From assembly GCF_009725235.1 (NCBI RefSeq), contig NZ_WJFC01000019.1, forward strand, positions 39,515 to 103,514: a stretch of 64,000 nucleotides of DNA. Reading direction: 5' to 3'. The translations under genes were made by a program, and so were the position numbers. Below are positions 27,290-36,436 of this stretch, piece after piece (position 1 is the first letter of the stretch; each line of letters begins with the position of its first letter). Source of the DNA: Scytonema sp. UIC 10036. Lineage in GTDB: Bacteria; Cyanobacteriota; Cyanobacteriia; Cyanobacteriales; Nostocaceae. The notes below the pieces were generated by a model. The model searched no databases. It worked only from the letters and a program-made list of their open reading frames with translations, and was not told the DNA's origin.

Positions 27290-27400
27290 AGTGAAGGAGG
27301 AAGTAGGGACAAGGGTGCAGGGGACAAGGGGATAAGGGGGACAAGGGAGATCAGGGGTAAGGGGGACAAGGGAGACAAGGGGGGTAAGGAAATTTTGCTG
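27290..27400. repeat. Purine-rich GGGGACAAGG repeats
   Basis: Irregular tandem copies of GGGGACAAGG or GGGAGACAAGG, entirely purine on the plus strand over long runs. The complementary type (CCCTTGTCTCC) ends the window at about 63943-64000. This is low-complexity sequence of a kind common between cyanobacterial genes. Confidence 0.85.
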
Positions 27401-27489
27401 GAGCTTCGCGAATTCCATCACTCCACCTCCCAACAAGAAAGATGTAGAAGCAAAATTCCGTGCTTGGAAATTGATGAAGATTAGCACAG

Positions 27490-27783
27490 ATGAAAGCAAA
27501 CATGGGTTCATCTAGTTCTCAAGCGAGTCAGCAACAGCGATCGACTCAAAGTAACAAAGTACCAAATCAACCATCAGCACAGACAGAGAAAGAAAAAATT
27601 CAGAGTGCTTATACTATTTTGGGTTTGCAACCTGGTGCTTCACAGTCTGAGGTAAAACAGGCGTATCGAACTTTGGTGAAAAAATGGCATCCCGATCTAT
27701 TTATGAATAATCCACAACAGCAAAAACAGGCTCAAGAGAAAATGCGGTTAATTAACGAAGCTTACGCGCTGTTGGACGTTTAA
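27490..27783 (+). CDS. J-domain protein
   Basis: A 97-aa protein with a disordered Ser/Gln-rich N-terminus. The C-terminal J domain (residues 35-97) runs AYTILGLQPGASQSEVKQAY, then VKKWHPDLF with the essential HPD, then INEAYALLD. J domains stimulate the ATPase of Hsp70/DnaK. There is no G/F-rich or zinc-finger region, so it is a class III type with a specialised client. It lies 240 bases after dynamin 2 in the same direction. A chaperone-driven disassembly of dynamin assemblies is a possible job, by analogy only. Confidence 0.88.
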   Translation: MKANMGSSSSQASQQQRSTQSNKVPNQPSAQTEKEKIQSAYTILGLQPGASQSEVKQAYRTLVKKWHPDLFMNNPQQQKQAQEKMRLINEAYALLDV

Positions 27784-27856
27784 GATAATTTGTAGTTCTT
27801 CTATGGTGCGTTAGGCTTTGCGCTTCGCACCATAATGCGATCGGAACTATCAACTA

Positions 27857-28192
27857 TCAGTTGTGATTCTGATAAACTTGACGCAACTCCTCTAGTGTGG
27901 AGACTGATTCCAAAGCTTTGAGAATTGTTTCTAATAAACTCACGTCTTGAATGGCTTCGATTTCTGGTAATAAATTTTGACCAGCTTCACCAAATTTTAG
28001 TTTCAAACCTAAGGATATACCCTTTTGTAAACCTTTTTGAATACCACGACGTTCAAAACTAGTAATATACTGCATACGGTGCTGTGCCTCCAATTGTTCT
28101 ACTTCTTGCCAATACTCTTGTTCCAAATCTTGAGGGAGTGTCAATAACCAGTCTATAAACGCTAGTAAATTGATGACATCTTCTCGCCTCAT
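27857..28192 (-). pseudogene. Rpn-family nuclease, C-terminal fragment (duplicate)
   Basis: This frame is nearly identical to the last third of the gene at 28473-29405, including ITSFERRGIQKGLQKGISLG and the terminal QVYQNHN. It lacks the whole nuclease domain. The duplicated DNA spans about 27784-28192 and corresponds to about 28395-28806. The fragment begins at an internal Met (MRREDVINLL) and has no proper upstream signals. It is a remnant of a tandem duplication rather than a functional gene. Confidence 0.8.
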
Positions 28193-28400
28193 AGCTCTCC
28201 CTCTTACCTCTGCGTACTCTGCGTACTCTGCGGTTCAAAAGTCATTTATTTAACCATAGAGAACGCAGAGTACGCACCAGAGGGAAGATGGGGAATTGCT
28301 GCCTGAATCAAAATTTTATAAGTCACCTTGACAGGGCTACCACTGCCCACCCTACAAAGATCGGTAATTTTAGGGCGGAAAGGGAGTACAATTGATTGAC
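28193..28400. repeat. Interspersed palindrome (CTCTGCGTACTCTGCGGTTCAA type)
   Basis: CCTCTGCGTACTCTGCGGTT near 28207 is complementary to AACGCAGAGTACGCA near 28261. Related pairs occur at 47715-47790 and 58855-58935, with half copies after arrays 1 and 2. The remainder of this gap shows nothing recognisable. Confidence 0.7.
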
Positions 28401-28472
28401 TTAATTTGTAGTTCTTCTATGGTGCGTTAGGCTTTGCGCTTCGCACCATAATGCGATCGGAATTACCAACTA

Positions 28473-29405
28473 TCAGTTGTGATTCTGATAAATTTGACGC
28501 AACTCCTCTAGTGTAGAGACTGATTCCAAAGCTTTGAGAATTGCTTCTAATAAACTCACGTCTTGAATGGCTTCGATTTCTGGTAATAAATTTTGACCAG
28601 CTTCACCAAATTTTAGTTTCAAACCTAAGGATATACCCTTTTGTAAACCTTTTTGAATACCACGACGTTCAAAACTAGTAATATACTGCATACGGTGCTG
28701 TGCCTCCAATTGTTCTACTTCTTGCCAATACTCTTGTTCCAAATCTTGAGGGAGTGTCAATAACCAGTCTATAAACGCTAGTAAATTGATGGCATCTTCT
28801 CGCCTCATACCTGACTCATACAATCTTCTAACTAATGCCAACTTCCACTGCTTGCGTTGAAGACGATTATTACGCGTCTCAATAGCTTTCAGGTGTGCCA
28901 TCACGACCATCGCAAAGGGATTGCGGCTGGCTTCCAGTTCTGACCACCTTGATTGATAGTCTAGCAATTTTACTATCGGAAATTTAAAGCTAACTTCGCA
29001 ACCAAATAACTGATAACCAAATTGATTCGGTCGCCAACTGCTGCGTTCATCTCCCAGAATTGCTAAAGATGTAACAGAACGCTTGTACCTGTCATAGATG
29101 CGGTAGTTATAGATAAACATCCTTTGTGCAAAGTCGCTTTCTTCTTGGCTTTGCACTTCAATGTGTACAAGCACCCAAGCTTCTTTTCCTGTTTTCAGAT
29201 GAATTTTCACCAGTTTATCTGCCAATCGCCTCCCCAGTTGTGCATCCCGCATGACTTGCTGGAGTTCTTTATCTAAAAACTCTGGTGCTTGCGTCCAATC
29301 TACTTCCCCATGAGCTTGTGGAAAAAAGAAGCGCATGAAGTCTTCAAAATATATTTGTAGGATATCTTTCCAAGGACTATCAAATTCTGTCTGCGGGTTG
29401 CTCAT
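28473..29405 (-). CDS. Rpn-family (PD-(D/E)XK) recombination-promoting nuclease, copy A
   Basis: A 310-aa protein of the Rpn/putative-transposase family. The nuclease core is DWTQAPEFLDKELQQVMRD, then the GKEAWVLVHIEVQSQEESDF strand with the E-x-Q motif, and FAQRMFIYNYRIYDRY. The tail is a lysine/glycine-rich coiled region (GIQKGLQKGISLGLKLKFG) followed by a conserved ending. Rpn proteins are DNA endonucleases that promote RecA-independent recombination and may affect phages. A full paralogue is at 46514-47458, and fragments lie at 27857, 33805 and 46375. The two full copies bracket the Cmr/CRISPR block. No frame damage is seen. Confidence 0.88.
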   Translation of the reverse strand: MSNPQTEFDSPWKDILQIYFEDFMRFFFPQAHGEVDWTQAPEFLDKELQQVMRDAQLGRRLADKLVKIHLKTGKEAWVLVHIEVQSQEESDFAQRMFIYNYRIYDRYKRSVTSLAILGDERSSWRPNQFGYQLFGCEVSFKFPIVKLLDYQSRWSELEASRNPFAMVVMAHLKAIETRNNRLQRKQWKLALVRRLYESGMRREDAINLLAFIDWLLTLPQDLEQEYWQEVEQLEAQHRMQYITSFERRGIQKGLQKGISLGLKLKFGEAGQNLLPEIEAIQDVSLLEAILKALESVSTLEELRQIYQNHN

Positions 29406-29676
29406 ACTGAACTCTTATCTTCATATTCATAGAGGTTTGCTCTATGTAGATTCACATAGAAATGGCTTGATGGCACACATTTAGACCGTCTCAGAGCAAA
29501 TTGGTCTCATTTGGAACCAATTGTGTGACAAATATTGAACTCAATGCTATACTTTAGCCGCTTGGGAGCTTGAACGCTGGTATGCTATGGCTCGGCGATC
29601 GCAGCCCTATTTGTCGCTTATCATACCACTATATACGGTCAGTGATGTGACAAAAGTACTAAATATAGAGGAAGAT

Positions 29677-30537
29677 ATGGATTGGCAAAATTTATTTAAT
29701 TTAACGGGAGTTTGGTTCTTGAAAGTGTGGATGTTATTCATCGCGCAAACTCCTGGGCTACCTGCATCAACTCCCAAACCCTCACCCTCACCAACCGCAG
29801 ATGTCGAACTGCTAAAAACACAAATCCAGTTTCTACAAGATGCTAACACCCGCCTGAATAATAGTTTTGGTAGTTTTGTTGGTGCAATTAATCTTTCGTT
29901 TGTAGTTTTTGGAGTCATTTTAGGAGTGACGGGAGCTATTAGCGTTTACTTGTTTAATCAAAGTCTTAAAGAAGCACGACAGTTAATTCGTGAGGAAGTT
30001 GAACGACGACTCCAAATATCGGTTGGCGAAGCGATCGGACAACAAGTTGACAATCTCAAACGAATTTTAGATCGGGAACAGGTTCTTGGTGGGATAAATG
30101 TTAATTACATTCTTCCACAAGACAAACCATTGCTGAGTGATGATTATCCAGAAGAGTATCAACTGCTTGCAGAACGTGGTTTTAAATCTACACAAATTTT
30201 AGATGCTTCCAAACGCCTTAAAATATCCGGCGATGTTGTTGTTCTGGATTTAGTGAATTATCAGTTAATCTTAGATGAAGAAAAAAATAGGTTATCAGAA
30301 GTGGAAATTGCTAGGTTAACAGAAGAAAGAGTCGCCGAACAAATTCAAAAAATTCTGAATGCGCTTCCCAATAAAGCTGTTTTAGTCGTTTATATTCGAC
30401 CGGGTAAGCAACGAATAAATGCTATTGATGAACTGTCGCGAAAGGTTAAATACTACGCTTCAGCAAATACACCTGTCAATTTAATGGGTACTGTGGTTGA
30501 TTCAGCTTATGTTGCTGATGCTTGGAATAAATGTTGA
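29677..30537 (+). CDS. Membrane protein of unknown function with coiled coil
   Basis: About 286 aa from the ATG at 29677, which has AGAGGAAG five bases upstream; the longer frame from 29587 is not favoured. The order is an N-terminal hydrophobic segment (GVWFLKVWMLFIAQ), a Pro/Ser linker, a short coiled coil (VELLKTQIQFLQDANTRLN), a transmembrane helix (AINLSFVVFGVILGVTGAISVYLF), another helix (KEARQLIREEVERRL), and a globular C-terminal domain with VVVLDLVNYQLIL and AVLVVYIRPG. I do not recognise the C-terminal domain; it has the look of an alpha/beta fold. It lies beside the collapsed CHAT remnant, but the strands are opposite and no link is shown. Confidence 0.7.
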   Translation: MDWQNLFNLTGVWFLKVWMLFIAQTPGLPASTPKPSPSPTADVELLKTQIQFLQDANTRLNNSFGSFVGAINLSFVVFGVILGVTGAISVYLFNQSLKEARQLIREEVERRLQISVGEAIGQQVDNLKRILDREQVLGGINVNYILPQDKPLLSDDYPEEYQLLAERGFKSTQILDASKRLKISGDVVVLDLVNYQLILDEEKNRLSEVEIARLTEERVAEQIQKILNALPNKAVLVVYIRPGKQRINAIDELSRKVKYYASANTPVNLMGTVVDSAYVADAWNKC

Positions 30538-30619
30538 TTGAAATGTTTAACTTGACAAATTTCAGTAGGTAGGGCTAAGAGATTGTTTGAAAAGTAGTTG
30601 GCTGTGATTTTTATTGCCA

Positions 30620-30710
30620 ATTACCCCCTTAGTCCCCCCTTGTAAAGGGGGAAACAAGAAAAATTCAGTTCCTCCCCTTTCTTAAGGGAGGGTTAGGGTG
30701 GGGTAAAAAA
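30620..30710. repeat. Interspersed palindrome (CCCTTAGTCCCCCCTTG type)
   Basis: CCCTTAGTCCCCCCTTGTAA with GGGGGAAAC and later GGGAGGGTTAGGGTGGGG. A second copy is at 47848-47932. This is a repeat family widespread in cyanobacterial intergenic DNA. Confidence 0.75.
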
Positions 30711-30749
30711 TATTTGATACATCAATCATAACTTTTCAAATATCCTCTA

Positions 30750-31198
30750 ACAGCAAATTCAATGGCTGCGCGATTCGCCTAAGGATTGATTCATACCGAT
30801 CGCATAATCAATATGATGCTTAATGACTTCCGCCTGAAGTTCTGAATAACAGGCATTTAAGAGCACGCATTCTACCTTGTCTGCAAACAATTTAAACAGT
30901 CCAGCTAAGGCATTGGTGCTGACGAGCTTAACTTGACCAGTTTCATCTTGTAATACCAGCCCTTCGTCTTCCATCCCATGACCGCAAAAATGTACAATCT
31001 GGGGATTTACTTCCAATATTGCCCGCTGTAATGTTCTCGGAGTGACAGCCCAGCGTGTACTAAATCAAATTGGTCGCGTTTTTGAGCCTGTTTTATTGCT
31101 GTTTCGATTTCTCGCACTTCTTCATCTAAGCGCAAACGGGTAGTGTTCGTGGGGTTGGCGGCGAGGATGAGGATACGTTTTATTGAACTATTAGTCAT
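30750..31198 (-). pseudogene. CHAT-SAVED protease remnant
   Basis: From the ATG at 31198 the frame reads KRILILAANPTNTTRLRLDE, matching the start of the intact CHAT-SAVED gene at 36389. Around 31045 a frameshift breaks it. The other frame continues AVTPRTLQRAILEVNPQIVH, then FCGHGMEDEG and LLNACYSE, so both catalytic residues are still legible. A second shift near 30775 leaves AIEFAV, after which all similarity ends. The entire SAVED domain is missing. Together with the cas10 and cmr3 scraps to its right, this is one end of a collapsed duplicate of the Cmr operon. Confidence 0.88.
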
Positions 31199-31245
31199 AG
31201 GTTGATAGTTGAGTTTGCGTTTGCAGTGTCATTTGCTTCCATCAG

Positions 31246-31280
31246 TGGAGAAACTAACGCCAGGTGTCCCTCTCCTCCCA
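31246..31280 (-). pseudogene. cmr3: Short cmr3-like scrap
   Basis: ACTAACGCCAGGTGTCCCTC and the following TCCTCCCAA match, with one or two mismatches, the plus-strand text at 39976-40005 inside cmr3 (protein segment [12 protein letters not shown]). It lies between the CHAT remnant and the cas10 remnant, in the order expected if an operon copy lost most of its middle. The short length makes chance or an unrelated repeat possible. Confidence 0.45.
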
Positions 31281-31311
31281 ATGCGGTTTAACTTCGTTCT
31301 ATATGAAGTAG

Positions 31312-31511
31312 GTGAACGCGATTGGAGAAAGAGCCAATATCTTGTGCTAGCAAACCTCCGTGAGCTTATTCTGACCTTCATGCTCCCAGCATTTCTTAAG
31401 TTCTAGTAAGTCACTTTCGAGACATTCTAATTGAGATAATAAATCTTGTACTCATTTCCGTACTTCTGGTGCTTGTAGTAGTGCATATGACTTACAATAG
31501 GAGAAATTCAT
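31312..31511 (-). pseudogene. cas10: cas10 5' remnant
   Basis: The minus strand from the ATG at 31511 corresponds base for base, with scattered changes, to the first 60 or so codons of cas10 at 44185, including the stretch reading CACTTTCGAGACATT on the plus strand at about 31404. Similarity stops near 31312, which matches 44004 in the intact gene. The remnant keeps its position next to a leader, as in the intact locus. Confidence 0.85.
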
Positions 31512-32092
31512 ATGGCTAGAGTATATAGTTATAAGGTCTTAAGCATTCAAATAATTGTCTTTCCGGGTGAATTTTATTTTATAGGTTTATCTAAATGAAT
31601 TTTTAGTGTATTTATTCAGTACTTCCCTAGCAAAAGAACTTATTCCGGAAAAATACGGAGACAAGAATCATTTGTGAAGAACCTATGTTACTATTTTATG
31701 ATAAGCGTAATAAGCAACCGCTTTTGAGGAAGTGGGTGCAATGGAAGATATAGTTGAGGTAAATTCGTCTTATCCGAGCAGTGTTGGGAGTGGGTAAGTG
31801 CGATAAGTTGCGTACAGCTTGCGCTTCGCGATCCCTTGAATGTGTATGGCGAGCTTAGCGCATAAGATAAGTTTATGTTTTTTGTATTATTGATAAGCAT
31901 CTGAGGGGGTCAAGCAATGGCTGAAACCCTCATTCTTTCGTTGAACCCCTCAGGTAACTTGTTGGATAAGGGTTTGAAGGTGGTTGGTTATGAGTTTATT
32001 GAGAAGAATTGCTAATAATTTGGGTAAAAACTTGACCCCCTCAGATAATGGGGTGTACAATTCAGTCAAGGTAAGGCTTTCAAAAGTCTAGC
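31512..32092 (+). promoter_or_regulatory. Leader of CRISPR array 1
   Basis: About 580 bases homologous to the leader of array 2 (44186-44710). The last 200 bases are also shared with the leader of array 3. The motif ATCTGAGGGGGTCAA (31899-31913) is inverted with TTGAACCCCTCAGGT (31941-31955) and appears again as TTGACCCCCTCAGAT (32032-32046). A sigma-70-type promoter overlaps the third copy: -35 TTGACC at 32032-32037, an 18-base spacer, and -10 TACAAT at 32056-32061. Transcription would start near 32068, just before the first repeat at 32093. Confidence 0.85.
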
Positions 32093-33219
32093 CTTTGAAC
32101 TTCTTCGGAAGTTGAACTAATGGAAACGATCACTACCAAGCTGGATAAAAAGAATAGAAAGCTGCTCACTTTGAACTTCTTCGGAAGTTGAACTAATGGA
32201 AACAATATCAAAAAAAGCCACCACCAACCAAATAGGTTAATACTTTGAACTTCTTCGGAAGTTGAACTAATGGAAACCGAAGGAATATCCGATTGCTTCG
32301 ATTTCCTCAGCAGTCAAAATCTTTGAACTTCTTCGGAAGTTGAACTAATGGAAACTGATCCATCCTTCGAGGAAAAACCTTCGGTAATATTCCTTTGAAC
32401 TTCTTCGGAAGTTGAACTAATGGAAACTTTAAGAAAGATAGCTTATTAGCTTTTGACACTTTCTCTTTGAACTTCTTCGGAAGTTGAACTAATGGAAACT
32501 AGTCTTTTCTCGAACTTGTCTGCTCTTAGATAAAGATAAAACTTTGAACTTCTTCGGAAGTTGAACTAATGGAAACGTAGGTGTAGGTAGTGGTTTGACC
32601 ACCAGACTTGGAGTCTTTGAACTTCTTCGGAAGTTGAACTAATGGAAACCAAGTTTATATGAATTATACCGTACTCATAATTGTATGCTTTGAACTTCTT
32701 CGGAAGTTGAACTAATGGAAACCTGTGTCATCATCAGTCCATCCGTCACTATTACAGACTTTGAACTTCTTCGGAAGTTGAACTAATGGAAACTATTGCT
32801 TCTTGGATTGTATTTAACATTATTTTTTCTTTGAACTTCTTCGGAAGTTGAACTAATGGAAACACAATTGGCTGGAATCGTCCCAGGTAACGCATTCTTA
32901 ATCTTTGAACTTCTTCGGAAGTTGAACTAATGGAAACATTTATCGACCCCAAGAGTGTACACTTGATTACAATTTCTTTGAACTTCTTCGGAAGTTGAAC
33001 TAATGGAAACAGTATGGAGTTCTGGCTGCTCCTTGTATAGTCTCAACTTTGAACTTCTTCGGAAGTTGAACTAATGGAAACCTAAATTTCCGAGCTTCCG
33101 CAATTGACTCAAAGTCATTAACTTTGAACTTCTTCGGAAGTTGAACTAATGGAAACTGTTGAACAGCCATGTAGAAACATAAGCAGAAGATACTTTGAAC
33201 TTCTTCGGAAGTTGAACTA
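32093..33219 (+). CRISPR. CRISPR array 1, 16 repeats, 15 spacers
   Basis: The 35-bp repeat begins CTTTGAAC and ends ATGGAAAC. Its centre is a AACTTC-TTCG-GAAGTT hairpin with a UUCG loop. Repeats start at 32093, 32169, 32243, 32321, 32393, 32465, 32542, 32615, 32688, 32759, 32829, 32903, 32976, 33047, 33122 and 33193. Spacers are 35-43 bases. The leader on the left and the GAAAC 3' end give a plus-strand precursor, with ATGGAAAC as the likely 5' crRNA tag. Fifteen repeats are perfect; the last, at 33193, loses its 3' end after GTTGAACTA and marks the distal end. Confidence 0.98.
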
Positions 33220-34088
33220 CTCCCTTTCCGCCATAAGATTACCGAGCTTCTTCTCCTCTTTCTTCGTGTACTTTGCGCCTTTGCGGTTCATTTATAGCAG
33301 TTGTCAATTGGGTGCAATACATCAAAGAATTAAGCAACCGCAACCTATAGCAGATGAACACAGATAAATTTGTAGTTCATTCAAGTGAGAACCGCTATAA
33401 TTAAGTAATCTTCAAGCGGGATAGGAGTAATGGAAACGGTAGCCTATTTCGTGGAATAATGTTCCGGAATTACTTTGAAAGTTACGAAATTCCTGACCAA
33501 AATCACAACCCAAATAATGGATATATAAAACTTCCTTACCTAGAAAATTGGTCAAGACGAACAAAAGTTGTATACTCCGGACTTCGCTTGCTGAATTTTT
33601 TTAAAAGCACGATCGCAACTCTATCTGAGGCGTATCATACCCCCATATACAAGGAATTATAACGGCAAATTATGTAAGTGAAGCGATCGCGCACTGTCTC
33701 CGGAGGGGAATCGCTGTCTCAAAATTGACTGACTTATTTGTAGTTTTTGTATAGTGTGTCAGGCTTTGTGCTCTACATCATACTACGCTCGTAACTATCA
33801 GGTATCCGTTGTGAGTCGGATAAATTTGACGCAACTCCTCTACTGTACTGACTGATTCCAAAGCTTTGAGAATTGCTTCTCATAAACTTACGTCTTGGAT
33901 TGCTTTGATTGCGGGTAATAAAGTTTGACCTACTTCACTAAATTGTTTGCAAGGTATAGGCAAGCGGGTGTTTCAAAATCAAGGCATAATCAAATTACAC
34001 CATGACAAATTTTTTAAGTATCAATCCTTCTTAGTTGTTATTTAATCAAATAATATTGCGCGAATAACGCCTTTAGCCTCAGGAGTTC
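33220..34088. other. Degraded flank of array 1
   Basis: No intact gene. 33220-33440 matches the flank of array 2 (about 45548-45655). A GGAGTAATGGAAAC at 33424-33437 looks like the 3' half of a lost repeat. 33570-33635 resembles 45448-45510. ATACAAGGAATTATAACGG at 33647 recurs at 57941. 33805-33945 is a decayed Rpn C-terminal piece. The 67-codon frame at 33459-33662 spans these scraps and is not convincing as a gene. Confidence 0.7.
33805..33945 (-). pseudogene. Rpn-family C-terminal fragment
   Basis: The plus strand ATAAATTTGACGCAACTCCT and the following text about TGATTCCAAAGCTTTGAGAA match the 3' end of the Rpn genes at 28473 and 46514, with several substitutions. No nuclease domain remains. 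Confidence 0.75.
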
Positions 34089-34946
34089 TTAAGATTCTTC
34101 TCGGGCAATTTGTCGGACTTGTGCAAGGGGTAACCCAAGTAAATCTGCGACCTCTTGTTGTGTCATCCCACGTGCTAACATTCGCGGCACCAATTCCAAT
34201 TTTAATGCTTCGCGACCTTCTTGACGACCTTCTTGGCGACCTTCTTGGCGACCTTCTTGGCGACCTTCTTGACGACCTTCTTGACGACCTTCTGCTTTCG
34301 CTTCTTGATAAACTCTGGTTTGCTCTAAATCAATTCCTAACATGGCTTCGACCTCAACACGACTGAGATTAATAAACTTGTAAACAGCGATGGTTGTGAT
34401 TACGTCTATTATGTCATCCTTAGGTAAGGTGCTTGGCTCTTCAGCCCTGACCCGCTCAATTAATTGTTTTGCTTGTGTCACCATCTGCGCTTCCGACGCT
34501 ATAGTTAATTGCAGCAAACCGATCGCGACTGGTTGCTCTTCGGGGTTACCCAATTCATCTAAATAGATACGTCGGACTTGTGAACTATTGATGAGCGATC
34601 GATGGAGATTGGTCTTTTGCGGCTCTAAACTGCGAGAGCGGAAAATTACCACCCCGTACCAATCATCATACAGCGACGGATTGCGATACAGGTATAGTAG
34701 CGATTCTGAAAAGAAGCGATGGTACAGCAAGTCATCTTTCTGAAATTGAACTTCGGCAAAAAAAATAGTTTGCGGTGAAGTATCTGGAGGTGGTAAAAAC
34801 ACACCATCAATTCTAAATGTGGGTTCTTTCACCTCTACGGATTCAAAACGATAACTTTCAGCCTTTGCGGGTGGTTGTTCCACCAATTCAAACAGCAATC
34901 TGGGAGACCGCTTGAAAATTGTATAAAAAATGGCATCGCGTCTCAC
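34089..34946 (-). CDS. DUF2887 Rpn-like nuclease/putative transposase
   Basis: A 285-aa protein of the DUF2887 branch of Rpn/PD-(D/E)XK proteins. It opens MRRDAIFYTIFKRSPRLLFEL, with the nuclease core EPTFRIDGVFLPP (Asp) and FFAEVQFQKDD (E-x-Q) and then HRFFSESLLYLY. A run of GRQE units near residues 222-246 comes from a short DNA repeat (GACGACCTTCTTGGC type) at about 34216-34290 and forms a charged coil. The C-terminus ends in a small helix-turn-helix-like segment (MTQQEVADLLGLPLAQVRQI). It lies between array 1 and the Cmr operon and is transcribed with the Cmr genes, 130 bases after the CHAT-SAVED stop. Activity is inferred from family. Confidence 0.88.
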   Translation of the reverse strand: MRRDAIFYTIFKRSPRLLFELVEQPPAKAESYRFESVEVKEPTFRIDGVFLPPPDTSPQTIFFAEVQFQKDDLLYHRFFSESLLYLYRNPSLYDDWYGVVIFRSRSLEPQKTNLHRSLINSSQVRRIYLDELGNPEEQPVAIGLLQLTIASEAQMVTQAKQLIERVRAEEPSTLPKDDIIDVITTIAVYKFINLSRVEVEAMLGIDLEQTRVYQEAKAEGRQEGRQEGRQEGRQEGRQEGRQEGREALKLELVPRMLARGMTQQEVADLLGLPLAQVRQIAREES

Positions 34947-35078
34947 AAGTAACTCCTCTAATGATGGTGAGTTTGAGAAATTTGTCTTGTAACGATACCA
35001 TCATCTTGTGTCAATTACAACCAGACTGGCTTAAAAAATATTGCAGGGTTGGTTGGGGAACTCTGTACCTTTGAATTG

Positions 35079-36389
35079 TTACCCCGTACAAAGTTTAACT
35101 GAAGGCAAGTATTTTTCAGCAACCCGCTCGTAACAAGTGACATCACCAATAACTCTTAATCGCTGACCTAAGAAGAAACAAAAACTAACCGGTGCAAATA
35201 AAACTAAGTGCGTGCTGGTTGCACGGTATTTTTGGCGAGCTTTGCGAATGATTTCTTTAGCATCAATTGTGAGTGCGATCGCATCTGCATTAGAACTAAT
35301 TGCCCTTTCTCCAGTACCCGCTTCTGGCTGTGCGTAAATAACAGCACTGAATGGAGTGGGTGAATCTTGATATAGTTGTCCTATATCTCCTGATGCATCA
35401 CCTGTGATTCCCAACGCCACTAAAAGGTGTTCTCCAACTTTGCCAGTTTCCGTGATAATGTTAAACTTTGCTTTTGACGGACTAATATCCGATCGCCACA
35501 ACTCGTTTTGTCCTGTGGTTCTTTGTTCTACTTGCAAGGTATATCCTCCAGTATCTTGGAAAACATGACCAATGACGACTGCTGCTGAAAGAGGAAGCCT
35601 ACCGCGAATATCAACAGTTAATTCAGTATGTCCTTGGGATACTTCTTCCCGTACTTGTAGTAAACTTGGGAGTAAAATGTTATCCCAAGTTTCTTGGTTG
35701 GCAATACGACGGGGTTGAGATGGAGTCTCAATGCTAAAATATTCTCTCCAGTCAAGTTCAACAGTTGGTGAGTTGTCATACATCTGCTTGACCCAACCAT
35801 GCACCCAAAGGCGAACTCTAGGCTGCTTTTTCAAAATCGGGATATCTGCTTGGTCTATTCCTGCTAGTGAAATGCTGCTACGACCGAGTTTGTAGGCAAA
35901 TTCATAGTCTCTACCTGCTCCCAACGCATCATAAAAGCCAACAGCAAATTCAATGGCAGTGCGATCGCCAATGGCTTGTTTCATTCCAATGACATAATCA
36001 ATGTGCTGTGCAATCGCTTTTGCTTGGACTTCTGAATAACAAGCATTTAGAAGCACGCATTCTACCTTGTCTGCAAATAATTTAAATAGTTCTGCCAAGG
36101 CACGAGTATTGACAAAATTTACTTCACCTGAATCGTCTTCCAAGACTAGCCCTTCTTCTCCCATTCCATGTCCACAAAAGTGAACAATTTGGGGATTTTC
36201 TTCCACTATCGCCAGTCGTAATTTTCTGTGAGTAACAGCCAAGCACGACTTTACTTCAAATTGGTCGCGTTGTTGAGCCCGTTCTATTGCCGTTTTGATT
36301 TCTTGAACTTCTTTATTTAAGCGCAGAGGGGTAGTATTCGTGGGGTTGGCTGAGAGAATTAAGATACATTTTTTTATGTTATTAGCCAT
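35079..36389 (-). CDS. CHAT-SAVED protease, type III CRISPR effector
   Basis: A 436-aa fusion. Residues 1-190 form a CHAT caspase-fold protease with His74 in HFCGHGMGEEG and Cys117 in LLNACYSE. From about residue 205 (ELDWREYF) to the end is a SAVED-like domain (LTVDIRGRLPLSAAVVIG, VEQRTTGQNELWRSD, YAQPEAGTGERAI), which in characterised proteins binds cyclic oligonucleotides. It is the last gene of the Cmr operon, 47 bases after the cmr6-cmr1 fusion. The neighbouring Cas10 has an intact GGDD cyclase motif. A SAVED-CHAT protease activated by cA3 and starting a proteolytic cascade is known from a Haliangium type III-B locus; the same logic is inferred here. No target protease or sigma-factor cascade gene is adjacent. 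Confidence 0.9.
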   Translation of the reverse strand: MANNIKKCILILSANPTNTTPLRLNKEVQEIKTAIERAQQRDQFEVKSCLAVTHRKLRLAIVEENPQIVHFCGHGMGEEGLVLEDDSGEVNFVNTRALAELFKLFADKVECVLLNACYSEVQAKAIAQHIDYVIGMKQAIGDRTAIEFAVGFYDALGAGRDYEFAYKLGRSSISLAGIDQADIPILKKQPRVRLWVHGWVKQMYDNSPTVELDWREYFSIETPSQPRRIANQETWDNILLPSLLQVREEVSQGHTELTVDIRGRLPLSAAVVIGHVFQDTGGYTLQVEQRTTGQNELWRSDISPSKAKFNIITETGKVGEHLLVALGITGDASGDIGQLYQDSPTPFSAVIYAQPEAGTGERAISSNADAIALTIDAKEIIRKARQKYRATSTHLVLFAPVSFCFFLGQRLRVIGDVTCYERVAEKYLPSVKLCTG

Positions 36390-36436
36390 TGTATTAATAG
36401 GTATATATAGTATGCATGAATCAACAAGACTTTGTA

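Noticed and set aside
31209..31406. 65-codon plus-strand frame beside the CHAT remnant
   Set aside because: It is antisense to the cas10 and cmr3 scraps and has no independent support.
33459..33662. 67-codon open frame after array 1
   Set aside because: It crosses decayed flank sequence shared with array 2 and has no family resemblance or good ribosome-binding site.
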